A DNA stretch of 64,000 nt from Lyophyllum atratum (GCA_014905825.1 JACGCN010000001.1:3844001-3908000), one strand, 5' to 3'; positions 10,710 to 24,477 are shown, counted from the first letter of the stretch. Made by a program: numbers and translations. The notes: generated by a model not told the origin, from the letters alone.

Positions 10710-11343
10710 ATTGGGCTGTTGTACTACTTGCACCTTGTGTTTCAGGGAGCTATTAGTCAGCACCCAAGCCGGCCCGGAGGCAATTGGTGACGACTCTCCA
10801 AGGACACCCTATATTACGAATCTTCACAATATGACCCAATTTTTGCTTATTCCAGGTTGCGCCTCAAAACAAAATCGGGCCCCGAAGATAACAGAGCCCT
10901 GAGCCCTTGATGGCGATATCCATGCCGAGGTTTCAGTACCCAGATAGCGATCTCTCTTGGCTATCCTGTACGGTGCTCACGGAGTTTATTCGTTTACCTC
11001 CTTCACAGGGTCTTCGGGTCCTAGATCATTCAAGCCTCGAGGATGACTCTCTTTCTTCACAACTTGTGGATTTGCGGGGGAAATGGCCGTCGCACCCACA
11101 TGCTTCGGTTGATCAATGGAGGGTAGAAAACGACGACTGCCGAAATCTGCTAATACCTATAACCTTGGATCCAATTGAATCTATTTCACGAGAGCGTTCT
11201 AAGTACAAAACCATGTATTTATATTATTGTTCCTAATAATTTTACAATAACCCCAAGCCCAAAATGAAGTGAGTGTGCAATGTCCAAGAATAAGCGAGTG
11301 TGTGCGTGAGGTAGGAGGATGCAAAGCAATGCCCAATACTAGT
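10710..11343. other. Intergenic, nothing recognised
   Basis: About 630 bp between the retrotransposon and the GH128 gene. Short open frames are present but none shows a family motif, consistent splice signals or homologous structure. Part of it should be the 3' flank of the GH128 gene. Confidence 0.6.
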
Positions 11344-12616
11344 CTACAAGATGATCCAAACAGCCCCAACAGCGCATCCCACAAGAGCAAAACCAATGCC
11401 AAATACTTGTCTTCTGGCTTCGATACCAAATACATTCCATCCATGGATAGCTCCATTGGCCACGGAAGCGTACGTAGTGACGAGACCCTGAGTTGGGCTG
11501 TCTGCACCGTTGACAGTCTGGAACGTCTTGGTGGGTGCTTTGCTGACAATTTGGGTATGTACAGTCTTCGCTGCAACATACATTTGTCCCAAATTGTTGA
11601 GGCTTCCGTCATCGCCCAAAAGGTCTGGAAAGGTTGTTAGTTGGGTCGTGAAGTGAGGACTACCATGATAACTTACTGTAGTGTGCATCCTCTCTTGGCC
11701 GCTTTCAAAGTCATGGATTAGCTTCTCTTCCACACTGATCATACATCGGTGGGGCTCACGAAATATCCAAACCAGGCGTATCGTTCGATCCAGTCCAAAG
11801 TGTCCATGTACGTTATCGTCGCGTTGAGGAAATCGGCAACCTCTGTATGACGTTCTCAGCACGAGGAACAAAACGTGACCACACGCCATAGGCTCACCAG
11901 TGTCGTTCGCAGACGTCGATGCATACTCTGTTACCCAAATAGGCACCTTCGGGAATTCGGTATGCACTGCCCAGAGGTGGTTATAGAAGCCTTCGGTGCC
12001 TTCGCCGTACCTTGAACCAAATATCAGCCAAGACCTCGAAGAAGTTCATCTTATTGGAAGTACCAATGAAGGGGTATGAAATCGACAGAGCAATTGGTGC
12101 ACGCTTGCATGAACTCGGTCAACCAAGGTCTCCCAGTGGGGGAGCCTGTGACCGCAGGCCCACCAAGGCGGATGCCTTCCGCCTTTAAGGGCTCGAGATA
12201 CTGTTTCCAGAGCTTGGCGGCCTCGGCGGGCAGCATGTTCGACTCCTTGTCGAAGTCCGGCTCGTTGAACGCCTTCGCAGAGATTCAGTATCCCCCTCGT
12301 CAACTGGTATATGGTAAGTATCACGCACCAGGATGGTTTTTGCTCCCTGTGCCTTTACAGCATCCGCAAACTGCTCGATCTTTTCCGACCCCCATTGCAT
12401 AGGAACATAATCTATGTTCGAGATGGCCATGTACGCGGGTGGACTGTTGCCCCAGTCGTATTGCCAGCTGATTTGGCTTTTTGTTTGATTGGCATTACTG
12501 AGATCACCTGGAGTATCTGGAGCAGAGAACGCCAAGCCGCGCTTCGAGGTTTTGTTGGCGGCTGAGACCAAGAGGGCAGCAGAAGAGGACCAAAGAGCGA
12601 CAGAGAAGAAGAGCAT
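11344..12616 (-). CDS. Glycoside hydrolase family 128 (Asl1-like) beta-1,3-glucanase, secreted and probably GPI-anchored
   Basis: GH128 enzymes cleave beta-1,3-glucan and are common in mushroom cell-wall remodelling. The first ATG, at 12616, starts a signal peptide (MLFFSVALWSSSAALLVSA). Exons join cleanly: the donor at 12328 and acceptor at 12273 give ILAFNEPDFD, with the presumed acid/base Glu. The next exon carries GGPAVTGSPTGRPWLTEF and VDFIPLHW; the split Trp codon joins YGEGTEGFYNHLW. Then comes VPIWVTEYAS with the presumed nucleophile Glu, then WIERYAWFGYF, then LLGDDGSLNNLGQMYV. The protein ends in a hydrophobic tail (VFGIGFALVGCAVGAVWIIL), consistent with a GPI-attachment signal. All joints are in frame, so the gene looks intact. 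Confidence 0.88.
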
Positions 12617-14467
12617 CCTGGGACAAAGAGGAACCAAGAGGTAGAGAGAGACAGAAAGATGCGAGTTATTTAAGATGGGTGAGTGGACCTGATGTAGACG
12701 GCCGGGAGAAAGGCGGCTGTCAGCTGCTCTCCGTGTGGCCAGGGCGAACTGTCTTCATTGACGGCCACAGCTTCGGAAGGCAAAAGATCATCCATATGCA
12801 AAGCGGCAGTTACGTGACCGAACGGAGTCTCCAATTCTCGGTCCGCTGCCATTTCGTCCTTCGATGAAAGGTGCTTGAGGATACTCTGGGACTGTCAGAA
12901 CATACAAAACAAAGAAACTCTGCTAGGCTTGCAGACAGCAGAATGTGACATTCGAAGATCAGCATATGTCTTCAGCTAACATTCATCACACACAATCCGG
13001 AGATCACGTCAAGAAGCGACGGAAGTGCCATGAAGGGCGGAAGGATTAGACGGTTAATGGACCTGCCGAGGCACACATCGTCCACTTTAACTGGCTGAGA
13101 GAGGTTTGAGGGGCTAAGTCGCAGGCCAGTACGCCTACTTTTGGGACAAGGTGGTCAATTGTCAGATAAGTAAGGAACATTTGAGCGGCTTCCCAAGCCG
13201 CCGGTCGGCTGTACTAGTTCTCTACACAGTGGTGCAGCATAGACTGGGATCGCGTGGCTCTTGTGTTATGTGGATAGTCGTAGTCGAATGAATGGGCGGT
13301 GAGGACGTGAAGAAGAGCGACTAGATATCACGGATTATGAGTGGGCTCCCGAAAGGTGTCGAGTGATCATCGATCAAGTCAGGATTGATGGAATGTATCA
13401 ACACAAGCTTAGGCCTCATCTCGTCCTATCGCGTACGCTGTTATTATCATTGTCTCCAACTAAACCGGTGATCGGTCCCTCAACGAAGGGCAAGCCTCCT
13501 CTACTCGAGGTTTCCTCCGTTGAGGGGCTGGTCACAAGTCTAATCTCCAACATATTTAGTGAGGAGAAGGCTAGTCAGGGTAAACATCATAGGTTAGCGA
13601 TAACTATGGGGTTTGCCATGCTATACGACCATGGTTTACGAGTCTTCTGACTGGTCCTTCGCTTATTTATTCTATTCGGAGGCCAATGCAATGTCCGTTA
13701 GCGACTTGAAGTATTATAATAATTTGCAATACGGTAGCTGAGCGCGCTGGGCCCGAGTAAAAAACCCGATCTACATAGCAAGGGGCTCATTCTATCGTTG
13801 ATGATATAAATGAGCCCTTTTCTCGATTGATGATAGTGTTCTATCTGATGGGACTCGTTCCACAAGTATCTGCGTCGGTCCGATTTTGACTGAGGCTGAG
13901 GCTGAGCCAAGCTTAGGAAGAATGTTTCAACCTTCAATTTGCTTCCTTCCTGACTCCTGTTACAATCGGAGGAAAGTCCTTCGGATCCGTCGAAAACTTT
14001 CTTGACTCAACTTCAACCCTTCTTATCGATTACTGATTATTAATTTTCGATGATCGTATGGGAAAGTACGCGCGTCGACGGCCGCTTGCGCCATATGGTG
14101 TTCTGCTCTGGAGCGCAGTCTGCGCAGAGACAATGAAGTAAGCTTTCTGCGGTCCTCGTCAACGTGATGACAGCATGACGACGGCAATACCTCAAGTCCT
14201 GGCGCAGAGTCTGTATGAATCATTACTTGAACTTCTTCGGGGGCGACTGGATGTGTGCAAATACCGAGCGGGTCGGGGTAATCTACCGGTGACCAACCCT
14301 CTGCATGGGAGCATGGTTATATTTCGGCATCCGCGACAGTCATATTACTCAGCGGGTCTCCGCTGAATCGGGACACAGGGTGTGCCACCAGGTACCGTTA
14401 AAAGGCGTCTCATAGCAAGCCGTCCCGAAAACATTCTCCTCGGACCCCCACCCTGGTGCCACGCCAA
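12617..14467. other. Long intergenic region, divergent promoters
   Basis: About 1.85 kb between the divergently transcribed GH128 gene and the PDR transporter. Short open frames exist on both strands but none shows recognisable protein motifs or consistent splicing. It should contain both promoters. No repeat or RNA gene was recognised. Confidence 0.55.
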
Positions 14468-17400
14468 ATGGCTGAGACCCCTGCCGACAACATCACTCTC
14501 AACGAGGAGAAACGGCACACTGGGTCCTCGCCCTCCCACATTGACGTGCTTGATGCTGAGGAGCAATTCAACTCCCTTGCTCGTCACCTCAGTATCCGAT
14601 CTCAAGAGGTGCAGAAGAAGCGGTCGGACTTGAGCAACGCGACGACCGTGGGCTCAGATACTGACCCCGAAAAGGGTATTTCAAAAGGAGACACGCCTGA
14701 GCAGTTTGACCTGCGCGAATACTTGTCTTCATCGAACGACGCGAATCATGCTGCTGGGATCAAGCATAAGGTGCGTATTGTTGCTGGTGGCTCATTGCGT
14801 TCATTTTGAGGCGCATCGTTCATAGCATGTCGGAGTTGTGTGGGAAGATCTGCAAGTTGAGGTCATGGGAGGTCTAGATCACAAGGTGCGCATAATTAAT
14901 GTCCTCGTTTCACTGAAGTTTACTGAGCATTTTATGTTTTCCATTGGCATTTAGTTCTACATTGGAACATTCGGAGGTATGAATTATCGCACTTCCGTTT
15001 AACTTTTACTGAACTCATCACAGGTGCTGTCATCGCTTTCTTCCTTGGACCACTACTTTGGCTATGGAGCCTCGTCGCGCCCCTGTTTCCTTCGAAGAAA
15101 GAGATGCCTACACGAACGATTCTACACAAGTAAGATGTTTACCATGCTATGCGCTGGAATGACTCCTGACACTTTTTTGACAGATCGTCCGGCGTGCTAA
15201 AACCCGGAGAGATGTGTCTGGTACTCGGCTGCCCAGGCTCTGGCTGCAGCACATTCCTCAAATCGATTGCGAACCAACGGGAAGACTTTGCCAACGTTTC
15301 GGGCAATGTCCTTTACGCTGGAATCAGCGCAGAGGAAATGACGAAACACTACAAAGGCGAGGTCGTGTACAATCAGGAGGGTGAGTGATTGGTATGATGT
15401 AGGTGGCGGCTTCCATTGACTTGGCGTTTTGAAACTAGATGATATTCACATAGCCACATTGACTGTTGCCCAGACCCTAGCATTCGCACTATCAACGTGC
15501 GTCCGTCTTCTGCCCCACTCTATCACGACGGTTGGCTGATATGCATCGCAGTAAAACTCCAGGCCCGAATGGACGGCTACCCGGTGTCTCGCGAAAGGAA
15601 TTTGACCACGAAGTTCAAGATACCTTACTCCGGATGCTCAATATTTCCCACACTAAACAGACCTTGGTTGGCGATGAATTCGTACGAGGTGTATCGGGTG
15701 GTGAACGAAAACGCGTCAGCATCGCGGAAATGATGGCCACACGCGCGCGTGTGCAATGCTGGGACAACTCTACAAGAGGATTGGACGCATCTACGGCTCT
15801 CGATTTCGCAAAAAGTCTCCGTGTCATGACGGACGTCCTTGGTCAAACTACCTTCGTGACTTTGTATGTCCACTTTATTTGTCCGCCGGTTGTTTCTTAT
15901 CTCTTTGCAGGTATCAAGCTGGTGAGGGTATCTACGATCTGTTCGACAAGGTCATGGTCCTCGACAAGGGACGTCAGGTATTCTACGGAGCTCCGAGCGA
16001 AGCGCGCGCTTATTTCGAACAACTCGGCTATAAACCCCTTCCCCGCCAAAGTACTGCGGACTACCTCACTGGCTGCACCGATCCGAATGAACGTCAGTTC
16101 GCCCCTGGACGATCGGCACACGAAGTCCCTTCATCTCCCGCCGGCCTCGAGAGTGCATTCCGCCTATCAACTCAAGCCCGTGATGGCGAACACGACCTAG
16201 AAAAGTACAAACTGTTGATGGAGACCGAAAAGGCGGACCAGGAGGCCTTCCGCGACGCCGTTGCCGCGGACAAGAAAAAAGGTGTATCTGCGACGAGCCC
16301 TTACACTCTCGGATTCACCGGTCAAGTCCGCGCCCTCACCGTCCGACAATTCCAAACTAGGGTACAAGATCGATTCCAATTGTACACGAGTTTCTTCTTG
16401 TCTATTGTAAGTCTCTCTCCACGAAGTCGTGAATGAAGTATGCTTAAATCCGGTTCAGGTGCTTGCTTTCGTTATCGGTGCTGCGTACTACAACCAACCA
16501 CTGACATCGGCTGGTGCTTTCACGCGTGGAGGGTTCGTTCTAGCACTCCGTCCCAAGCGTCACCTTCTAAATATATTCTAGTGTTATCTTCGCCGCCTTG
16601 CTTACGACATGCCTTGATGCATTTGGAGAGATGCCTATGCAGATGCTCGGTCGCCCCATCTTGCGTAAACAGGTAAGATTCAACACCTCCTATTGTGCCA
16701 CAGGTATACTCAACAGATCCTCCAGACCAGCTACAGCATGTACCGACCCTCAGCGATCGCTTTGGCCAACACTCTCTCCGATCTCCCGTTCTCCGCTTCA
16801 AGAGTCCTCGTCTTCAACCTGATTGTGTACTTTCTCTCAGGACTACATAACTCAGCCGGAGGATTCTTCACCTTCCATCTGTTCAACTACGTCGCATACC
16901 TCTCCATGCAAGGCTTCTTCAGGACTTTTGGTCTCATCTGTTCGAACTTCGACGCAGCTTTCCGTCTTGCTGTGTTCTTCATTCCCAACTTGTAAGAACT
17001 TTCTTTTCTGGCCGTCGAATGCATCTAATCCATGTGATATTTACTTCAGCGTTCAATACGCTGGTTATATTATCCCAGTCAACAGTATGAAAAGATGGCT
17101 TTTCTGGATTGTATGTCTGCCATTCCGTGATTTCGAGCCTGGCTAATTAATGATATCTTAACAGTACTACGTCAATCCCGTTTCGTATGGTATGTCGACC
17201 GACCTCTCCTTTGACTATATTCGTTGACCCCCTCCATTCGTGCTCAGCTTGGCAAGGTTGCATGGAGAACGAGTTCATGCGTATCATGGTGAGTCGATAA
17301 GTCCTATGCACGAAGAGCTCGTCCTCACCGCTTTTCTCCTGTAGCTTACCTGCGACGGAAACTTTGTGATTCCTAGAAATGGCCTCGGGGTCACGAACTA

Positions 17401-20400
17401 CCCGTAAGTGAAGATTGCTATACCTACCACACCCTTGTTCATGGTAATTAGGAGCGGCTTGGGACCCAACCAAGTTTGTACACTGTTTGGTGCGACAGGT
17501 GGTAGTGATATCATCTCTGGCAGAGCTTACCTCATGGCTGGCTATGGTATCGATGCTGTTGACCTCTGGAGACGCAATTTCCTCGTCTTGGTCGGCTTCT
17601 TCCTGGCCTTCCAGATCACCCAGATAGTGGCACTCGAGTTCTACCCTGTGAGTAATGTTCTTCCCTGACTTTGCCCAAGGTCATGACCTCCCTACCAGCA
17701 ATACGGCTATAACCTCTCGATCAACATCTTCACAAAAGAAACGGACGAGATCAAGAAACGCAATGCCGTACTTCAAGAGAAAAAACTTCGACGCAGGGAG
17801 AAATTGGAGAAATCGAACAATGAGGATAAGGAGATCGTCAAACATGAAAAGTACGGGAATCTACTCCAAGGACGTCGCCGCGATCTGACATAAGTTCCCC
17901 AGGGCCGCTATCCAATCTCATCAGAAGACTTTCACCTGGGAGAACCTCAACTACCATGTACCAGGTCCCAATGGTCCTATCCGATTGCTCCATGATGTCT
18001 TCGGCTTCGTAAAGCCTGGAACGCTGACCGCTCTCATGGGTGCCAGTGGTGCTGGAAAGACAACCTGCCTCGATGTTTTGGCTCAACGCAAGAATATCGG
18101 TGTCATTACTGGTGACGTCCTCGTCGATGGCCGTCCTCTCACCTCGGACTTCGCCAGAGGCACAGCTTATGGTATGTAGACTGTATCGTGAATGCACCAC
18201 ATTTGCCTCAACTATCCAGCCGAACAGATGGACGTTCACGAAGGTGATATATCTAGATTCTAACATGGCGGGGCGTCACTGACATCTTATTACAGGTACT
18301 GCCACCGTTCGTGAGGCTATGCGCTTCTCAGCCTACCTCCGTCAACCGGCCCACATTTCGCAAGAGGAGAAAGATGACTACGTCGAGGAGATGATCGAAC
18401 TGCTTGAACTGCAGGATCTTTCCGAAGCTCTCGTGTTCAGTCTCAACGTCGAAGCTCGCAAGCGACTCACTATCGGAGTTGAACTAGCCAGCAAGCCGGA
18501 ACTTCTCCTTTTCTTGGACGAACCTACTTCGGGTTTGGATGCTCAAAGGTACGGTCTCTGTGTCTTGATCAAAATGTTCCCTGTTAACGGCGGCCTCCAA
18601 TCTTAGCGCGTGGAATCTTGTTCGTTTCCTCCGGAAGCTCGCGGATCAAGGCCAGGCCATTCTCTGCACGATCCATCAACCTTCCTCCCTCCTGTTCGAG
18701 AGCTTCGACCGCCTCTTGCTTCTCGAAAGAGGTGGCGAAACAGTATACTTCGGCGACATCGGTGAAGACTCCCGCATTATCCGTGATTACTTCGCGCGCC
18801 ATGGTGCTCTCTGCCCGACCAATGTCAACCCTGCTGAATACATGCTTGAGGCTATCGGTGCCGGAGTGACTCCAAGAGTTGGGGATCGTGATTGGAAGGA
18901 TATTTGGCAAGACTCCAAGGAGTGCAGAGAGGCGAGGCAAGAGATCAAGGCAATCAAGGAACGGGGGCTTGCCAAGGTCGAGGTTGATCGAAAGGCTTTG
19001 AGCACTTGTACGTTTATTCTTTCCATCCCTTGTTCGAAACCATCTCATATCCAGTAATCATAGACGCGACATCATTCTTGTACCAACTGCGGATTGTAGT
19101 TCAAAGGAACAACATGGCCTTGTGGAGATCCCCGGATTACATCTTCACCCGTATCTTCGTCTCCTCGTTCATTTCTCTCTTTATTTCGTTGTCCTTCCTC
19201 CAGGTCGGCAACAGTCTGAGAGACCTCCAGTTCAGAGTCTTCTCCATGTGGGTATATCCTGTTCGTGCAACTGGCCTCTATTACTGATGTCTACGCCAGC
19301 TTCTGGGTCGTTGTCTTGCCAGCTCTTGTTATGTCCCAAATTGAGCCGGTGTTCATTGCCAACCGACGGGTCTTTATTCGAGGTATGTATACAAAATAAC
19401 CCTCGCTCTCATATCTGCGCTGACCAGCACACTCGTCGTCATTCAGAATCTTCCAGCCGAATCTATTCCCCGTATGTTTTCGCAATCGGTCAGTTAATTG
19501 GAGAGATACCCTATAGCATCGTGTGTGGGGTCATATACTGGGTTTTGATGGTGAGTTAGGCCCTTCAGCCTTGTCTTGCATTGTTCTTTAACCACCATTC
19601 TCAGGTTTATCCAATCGGATTTGGCCAAGGAAGCGCTGGTCTCAACGGAACCGCGTTCCAGCTCTTGATTATTATTTTCATGCTGCTGTTCGGTGTTTCT
19701 TTAGGACAATTGGTGGCAGCTGTTTCACCCAGTGTGCAGGTAATGTCCATTTCGAACATATGATTGGCTCGATCTAATTATTTCCCCTTCAGGTTGCAGT
19801 TCTGTTTAACCCTTTCATTGGTTTAGTCCTATCTCAGTTCTGTGGTGTTACCATCCCCTACCCGACCCTCATCAAATTCTGGAGATCTTGGATATATGAA
19901 CTCAATCCTTATACTCGTACATTGGCGGCCATGGTCTCTACGGAACTAACGTGCGCCAAACTCTTTTCGTCTGTTAACAAGCTCACTAACCTCCGGATAG
20001 CGGTCTAACGATCAGGTGCAAGAGCGACGAGTTTGCCATCTTCGATCCTCCATCTGGACAAACTTGCCAGGAATGGGGCCAAACATTCGTTAAAGCCTTC
20101 GGCGGCTATATCGACAACCTCAGCGATACTATCCAGTGTCGATACTGCCAGTTCCAAATTGGAGACGAGTTCTTTGTACCTCTGAACATCAAATACTCTA
20201 ACAGGTGGAGAGACGCTTTCATCCTTTTTTCTTTCTTCGGTGAGTTGCTTCACTCCTCTGGATGACCTTCCTCCTGACGATGTTTGGACTACGCAGTTTT
20301 CAACCTACTCGTTACGATCGGTACGTTACTCTTCCTGAACGCAATCGCTGTGCCTTACTGACTTGTTCCTTTTCAGGCGCTTCTCGACTCCTTAGATATG

Positions 20401-20411
20401 CCAAGCGGTAA
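14468..20411 (+). CDS. Full-size PDR/ABCG-type multidrug ABC transporter
   Basis: Plasma-membrane exporter of the pleiotropic drug resistance family, layout (NBD-TMD)x2, roughly 1450-1470 residues in about 20 exons. The start is the ATG at 14468; the stop TAA is at 20409-20411. NBD1 has the degenerate Walker [10 protein letters not shown] (Cys for Lys, normal in this family), signature [13 protein letters not shown] and Walker [16 protein letters not shown]1 follows, with an extracellular Cys-containing loop, then the TMD1-NBD2 linker rich in Lys/Glu. NBD2 has the canonical Walker [10 protein letters not shown], a degenerate signature [15 protein letters not shown] and Walker [17 protein letters not shown]2 contains [18 protein letters not shown] and a Cys-rich last loop (CRYCQF), ending [10 protein letters not shown]. 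This asymmetric pair of ATP sites is typical of Snq2/Cdr-like pumps. Substrate cannot be told from sequence. Confidence 0.95.
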
Positions 20412-20747
20412 TATATTCCGCATGATGACCCATGAGCTAGATGCCATCTTTCATGTTAGAGCTCTCTATATATATCGACTAGACTCGTTAATTTAAATTA
20501 ACCACGATACCTTCATCATACTTACGTTTACATCCTGTTTTACCAACAGGATGTCTATAGTGACGATGCACTTTACTACACTTGGATTATACACAGTGAC
20601 ACGGTCTGAATACTTAACTGTTTATCGGAATCTAGACGATTGGATGATGGAAAACGCTGCCTTGGCCCTTGAGAATGTCGCCACATTATCGTTGTCAGGC
20701 TTATTACTTTGTTCTATAAAAGTTTTGCAGTGATAGGACCGCCAGCT
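20412..20747. other. Convergent intergenic region
   Basis: 336 bp between the stop of the PDR transporter and the stop of the TPR gene. It is AT-rich and should hold both 3' ends. Nothing else was recognised. Confidence 0.6.
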
Positions 20748-23153
20748 CTAACCAGTGACGTCCATGTCTAGATGTGTTTGGATATACAATCGTAGATCAC
20801 TCAGTTTAATCCAGTTGCCATACAGAGCTACCATATCCAAAGGGTTCCAAGTGCGTCTGGATGGTGGAACCTCCCCAGGTATCTTGACACGACCAAGTTT
20901 CATTTCACACTTCAGGAGCTTGCTATAGATGCCCATATTAGACCAAGGAGCTTTTCTCGATAGGTTGCAATAACTCACCAACCCGACCGGGCGTCCTGAT
21001 TCCTCCAGAGTAACTTTTCCTTCCGACAGGAGTTTTCGATAATTTTTTTCAAAAGCCTGAACTATGTCCAGCCACTTGCCGAGACGCTCTGCTGCTTGAG
21101 AATGCTCCCAGATTCTTTTCATATCTGGAGTAGCCTCTCGTATCTCCTTGCATAGTGGAAGCGTAATCATGAGTGGGGCTTCGCCAAACCAGTAAGCCTC
21201 GAGAGCGACTTTCAGGTAATTGACGCGGTATTCATCATCTTTATAAAATGAATTTGCTGCTTGGATGTAATAATCGGCCGAGGTCGCAAAAGAATTAGCT
21301 GCGTCTTCCATGTTGTCTTCGATTTTGAGTGCCCTAAACGCCAATTTCATGTGATACCATCCCAAAGCTCTGCGGTGGTTTAATATTCAGGTTATCTCTC
21401 GGAAACCCATTACATTGATTATGCTTACGCCAGTGCATCGCCTTTTGGATAAGTCCAGAACGAAGCATAGGCTCCGGAATCGGTGTCTTGCCAGCGAGGT
21501 GGGGCTTGTTCTTCATCCAGGATCTCTTGAGCGAGTTTCGCAATGTCTTTTAGGTTATGCTTTTCTGGCTTGTTTGGCTTCCAGGCCTGATATATCGCAC
21601 GTCAGATTGATGGTGATGTGAAGGTCTCCATACGTACTTCCATGAGAGAGTTCAGATAGAGGCGCCTTACACCTCGGATGAAAGTTTCGTCGAAAATAGG
21701 GCCACGAGTGTCATGGGGAGTATCTTTCCACAGGCGAACTCCCCATTCAAGAACCTCAAGGGCATGTCGGAAAAATTGAGGAGCGGAGTCCAGCCCAAGG
21801 TTCGACTGGATGACTCCGTGCATGATCCAACCCCTGCAGCGCAATGGCACACAAAATCAGCTGGTTCCAACAGTGGAATAGAGTCCTCTGTTACCGTATA
21901 GTGATCGATAATGCAGGACGAACCACCTCCCACCCTTTCGTTCTCACCCTCTGCGGGGCTTCATCTTTGATCATCTGGGGACCACCCTTGTCCCATGCCT
22001 TGTTAGTGGTCATTTCAACCATCACTAACTCAGATGTTATCATAGAAGGTTCGAGGGAATGGGTATAACACACCTTGATCCTGGTATTTTTCGAAGAAGT
22101 CGCCCTCAATAAAATTGAAAACACGTTTGTCTCGAAGGATTCCATTGGTAAGTGAAGCAATTACCTGTTGAATACGGATCAGCGGACGAAGAATATGTTT
22201 ATCTATTGTGAAACGATATTCACGCCTGTGTGTCCTTTCACCCTTCGCATCTCACCAAAATTCTCGTATTGCAGATTTTGCAAGTTTTTGAGGCCTTCGC
22301 TGAAGTCCTGTATGACCTATCAAGTATTCGAATGACAAGCAAGCAAAAAGAGCAATACCCTATATGCGTTTAAAATGACGAAAGCCTGACGCGGAGCTTT
22401 GAGTCGTTCAAGACGGTGGCATATGGGTTGTAAAACCTACGCTGGAATCCTTTCTCCCATTTGTCAATAGTTCTCTTTCCATTGCTAGAGCTCTTTTCCA
22501 TGGGAGGTTGGCCTGTTGCCTTGAGCCAACAGGTACAGCGGTGGGCTGATTAAGTGGCTGAGCCATGGATGCCTTGGCTTTCTTCAGGCCTTCCTCATAT
22601 TGCGCTTTGAGGAGCTGTTGCTCCTTTGTGAGCTCCCCACGGGCAGGTATGCACGCCAGTGCCGACTCCCAGCATGCTACGCTCCTCTCCCATATATTAA
22701 GCGCCTGAGAGTTAAGGTCTCACGCATTTGCGCTCCCCGGATAACACAGTACCCACCTGGAACGCAGTACCCTGACGAGCCCATGCTTTTCCATACTTTG
22801 GGTCAAGCTTAGTCGCCTGTGAGCTTATGATCAACGCAATTCGTTGTCAGCCAGTCTAAAATCCGAGCTCAACCTTTTCGGCGTCGACTGTCGCATCCAT
22901 GTATCTGCATGTCAGAATGCAATAAGAACAATCGAAACGGAGTCTAGCGAGAAACCCACTTCTTCATGGCTATAGCGCTCGCTGCACGGTTTGCCCATAA
23001 GACCGGGTTTTTTGGGTCCTCCTTGATGGCTTCTGAGTATTTATTATATGCTCCCTGGTATTGACCATTGACATGGAGCGCGTTTCCCTCTGCCTTCAGA
23101 CGCTCCGCGTTGTTTCCAGTGTCAGCACTTGAGGAGGCGCTTGTGGATGCCAT
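20748..23153 (-). CDS. TPR-domain protein (co-chaperone-like N-terminus)
   Basis: The ATG at 23153 starts a Ser/Ala-rich leader followed by a TPR unit (NNAERLKAEGNALHVNGQ, YNKYSEAIKEDPKNPVLWAN). Following exons continue the array: YMDATVDAEK, ATKLDPKYGKAWARQG, then GELTKEQQLLKAQYEEGLKK. This resembles the TPR domains of Hsp70/Hsp90 co-chaperones. The downstream two thirds is a helical region (AWKPNKPEKHNLKDIAKLAQ, LGWYHMKLAFRALK, LKVALEAYWFGEAPL) that I recognise only as an Agaricomycete-type extension. About ten exons are implied; not every junction was resolved, so internal exon edges are approximate. The stop is at 20748. Function beyond TPR-mediated protein binding is unknown. Confidence 0.7.
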
Positions 23154-23315
23154 AGGTGAGATCGGAATATCAAAAGTTAAGGCCTAGCATTCACATTCTT
23201 CATCGACACGAGGTCCAAGCCTCATTGCAACGGTCATTGTCAAGTTCGAAAAGGGTGGTGATCGATGATCACTTTTATAAATAAACCATCGTACCCAATC
23301 TGGTGGTTGTGCCCT

Positions 23316-23375
23316 GTTTTGATGGGCAGCATTGCCTTCAGCTTCCAGACGCTCTGCGTTATTACTGGTGGAAAT
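23316..23375 (-). pseudogene. Relic of a duplicated TPR-gene first exon
   Basis: Just upstream of the TPR gene, on the same strand, the translation STSNNAERLEAEGNAAHQN parallels that gene's own start (ADTGNNAERLKAEGNALHVN). The match ends after about 20 residues and the frame continues into unrelated sequence. This is best explained as a decayed tandem duplicate of the first exon. Confidence 0.6.
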
Positions 23376-23627
23376 ATTCGGGGAGCTTGACCGGGACGAG
23401 AAATTGGCACGAAAAATTGGCGGTGAGGGTTTGAGGTGAAGATTATATGGAGAGGCTGTAGCAATTATTACGTCTGATCGCGATGTTACAAATCTCAAAT
23501 CTGCGGAAAACATGGCTAGGGTTCATCTATGAGGTCTTGCGGGTTGCAGGTCGACTAGCCCTTCACTGTAGCAGATATGGACGTGATTTGGAGTAAATTA
23601 AGTGATGATATATTTGCAGGGCAGTAG

Positions 23628-24214
23628 TCATTGCTGCTGCTTTGGTGCATGATGGAACTGACGGAACTAATTAGCAGATCTCCAGCTTTCCAGCTCTAGA
23701 GGACTCACGATATCACGTAGTTGGGATTGTGCGTCGTTGAATTGTTTCTCGAGATATTTCGACTGGGTGAAACGAATGGACTCGAGGCGGAAGCAAATCA
23801 AGTATGTTAGCGCACCTTTTTGTTCAAACTCGCGATGTCATCTGCCAGTTCCTTCTCCTGTGATTTCAGCTCGTCTTCCATAGACTTCCGTGGCACGATC
23901 ATAAACCTATGAGAGATAAGCTCGACTCCAAACAAGCATGATGCTATTGCGACGTACATCTTCCCCACACCCTTATACAAATTAACATCTCCCTCGATCT
24001 GGCTAATTTCATCTATGGTGAGCTGCAGGATGCGTCGCTCCCGATCTTTGGCAGCCATTTGCTGTTGTGAGATTTGAAGGCTTCGTTGCGATTGGACTGC
24101 AGTTTGCTGGATTTGGACCAGGATCTGGACGCGACGCAAGTTTTGAGAAGGAGTTCACTGTGTGGAATACCGAACGGCGGACACCTTTCTCAGTGTATCG
24201 TCCGGGAGAGACAT
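23628..24214 (-). CDS. PFD1: Prefoldin subunit 1
   Basis: Beta-type subunit of the prefoldin hexamer that hands actin and tubulin chains to the TRiC/CCT chaperonin. Exon 1 (24185-24214) encodes MSLPDDTLRK. The next exon gives ILVQIQQTAVQSQRSLQISQ, RERRILQLTIDEISQIEGDV and LYKGVGKM. A following exon gives IVPRKSMEDELKSQEKELAD and DIASLNKK. Then KYLEKQFNDAQSQLRDI and a last short exon ending FHHAPKQQQ with TGA at 23628-23630. The order coiled coil - beta hairpin - coiled coil matches prefoldin 1 and the length (~120 residues) is normal. It is divergent from the SNU114 gene, with about 260 bp between their start codons. Confidence 0.9.
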
Positions 24215-24477
24215 GTTGGCAGCAGAAGAACCCAAGCGTATTTGCAGATGAGTGTATGACAGGCGTATGACAAGTACTGGAAATGAGAAACCTTGTGACC
24301 GGAGTTACAAAATATTCGCGTCCTCAACAAGTACGCTTGAAGACTTTTGGTTGCAGCGGCACCTCGACGCTCATCTTCCCCTCAGATCCCTGCAAGTTCA
24401 CGAGAAGATCGTGTCAGCCATCTCTTTAAATCCTTTTCTGCCCGCTCTCCGCGCTATAAACTTGCTCTGCTTGCGCC

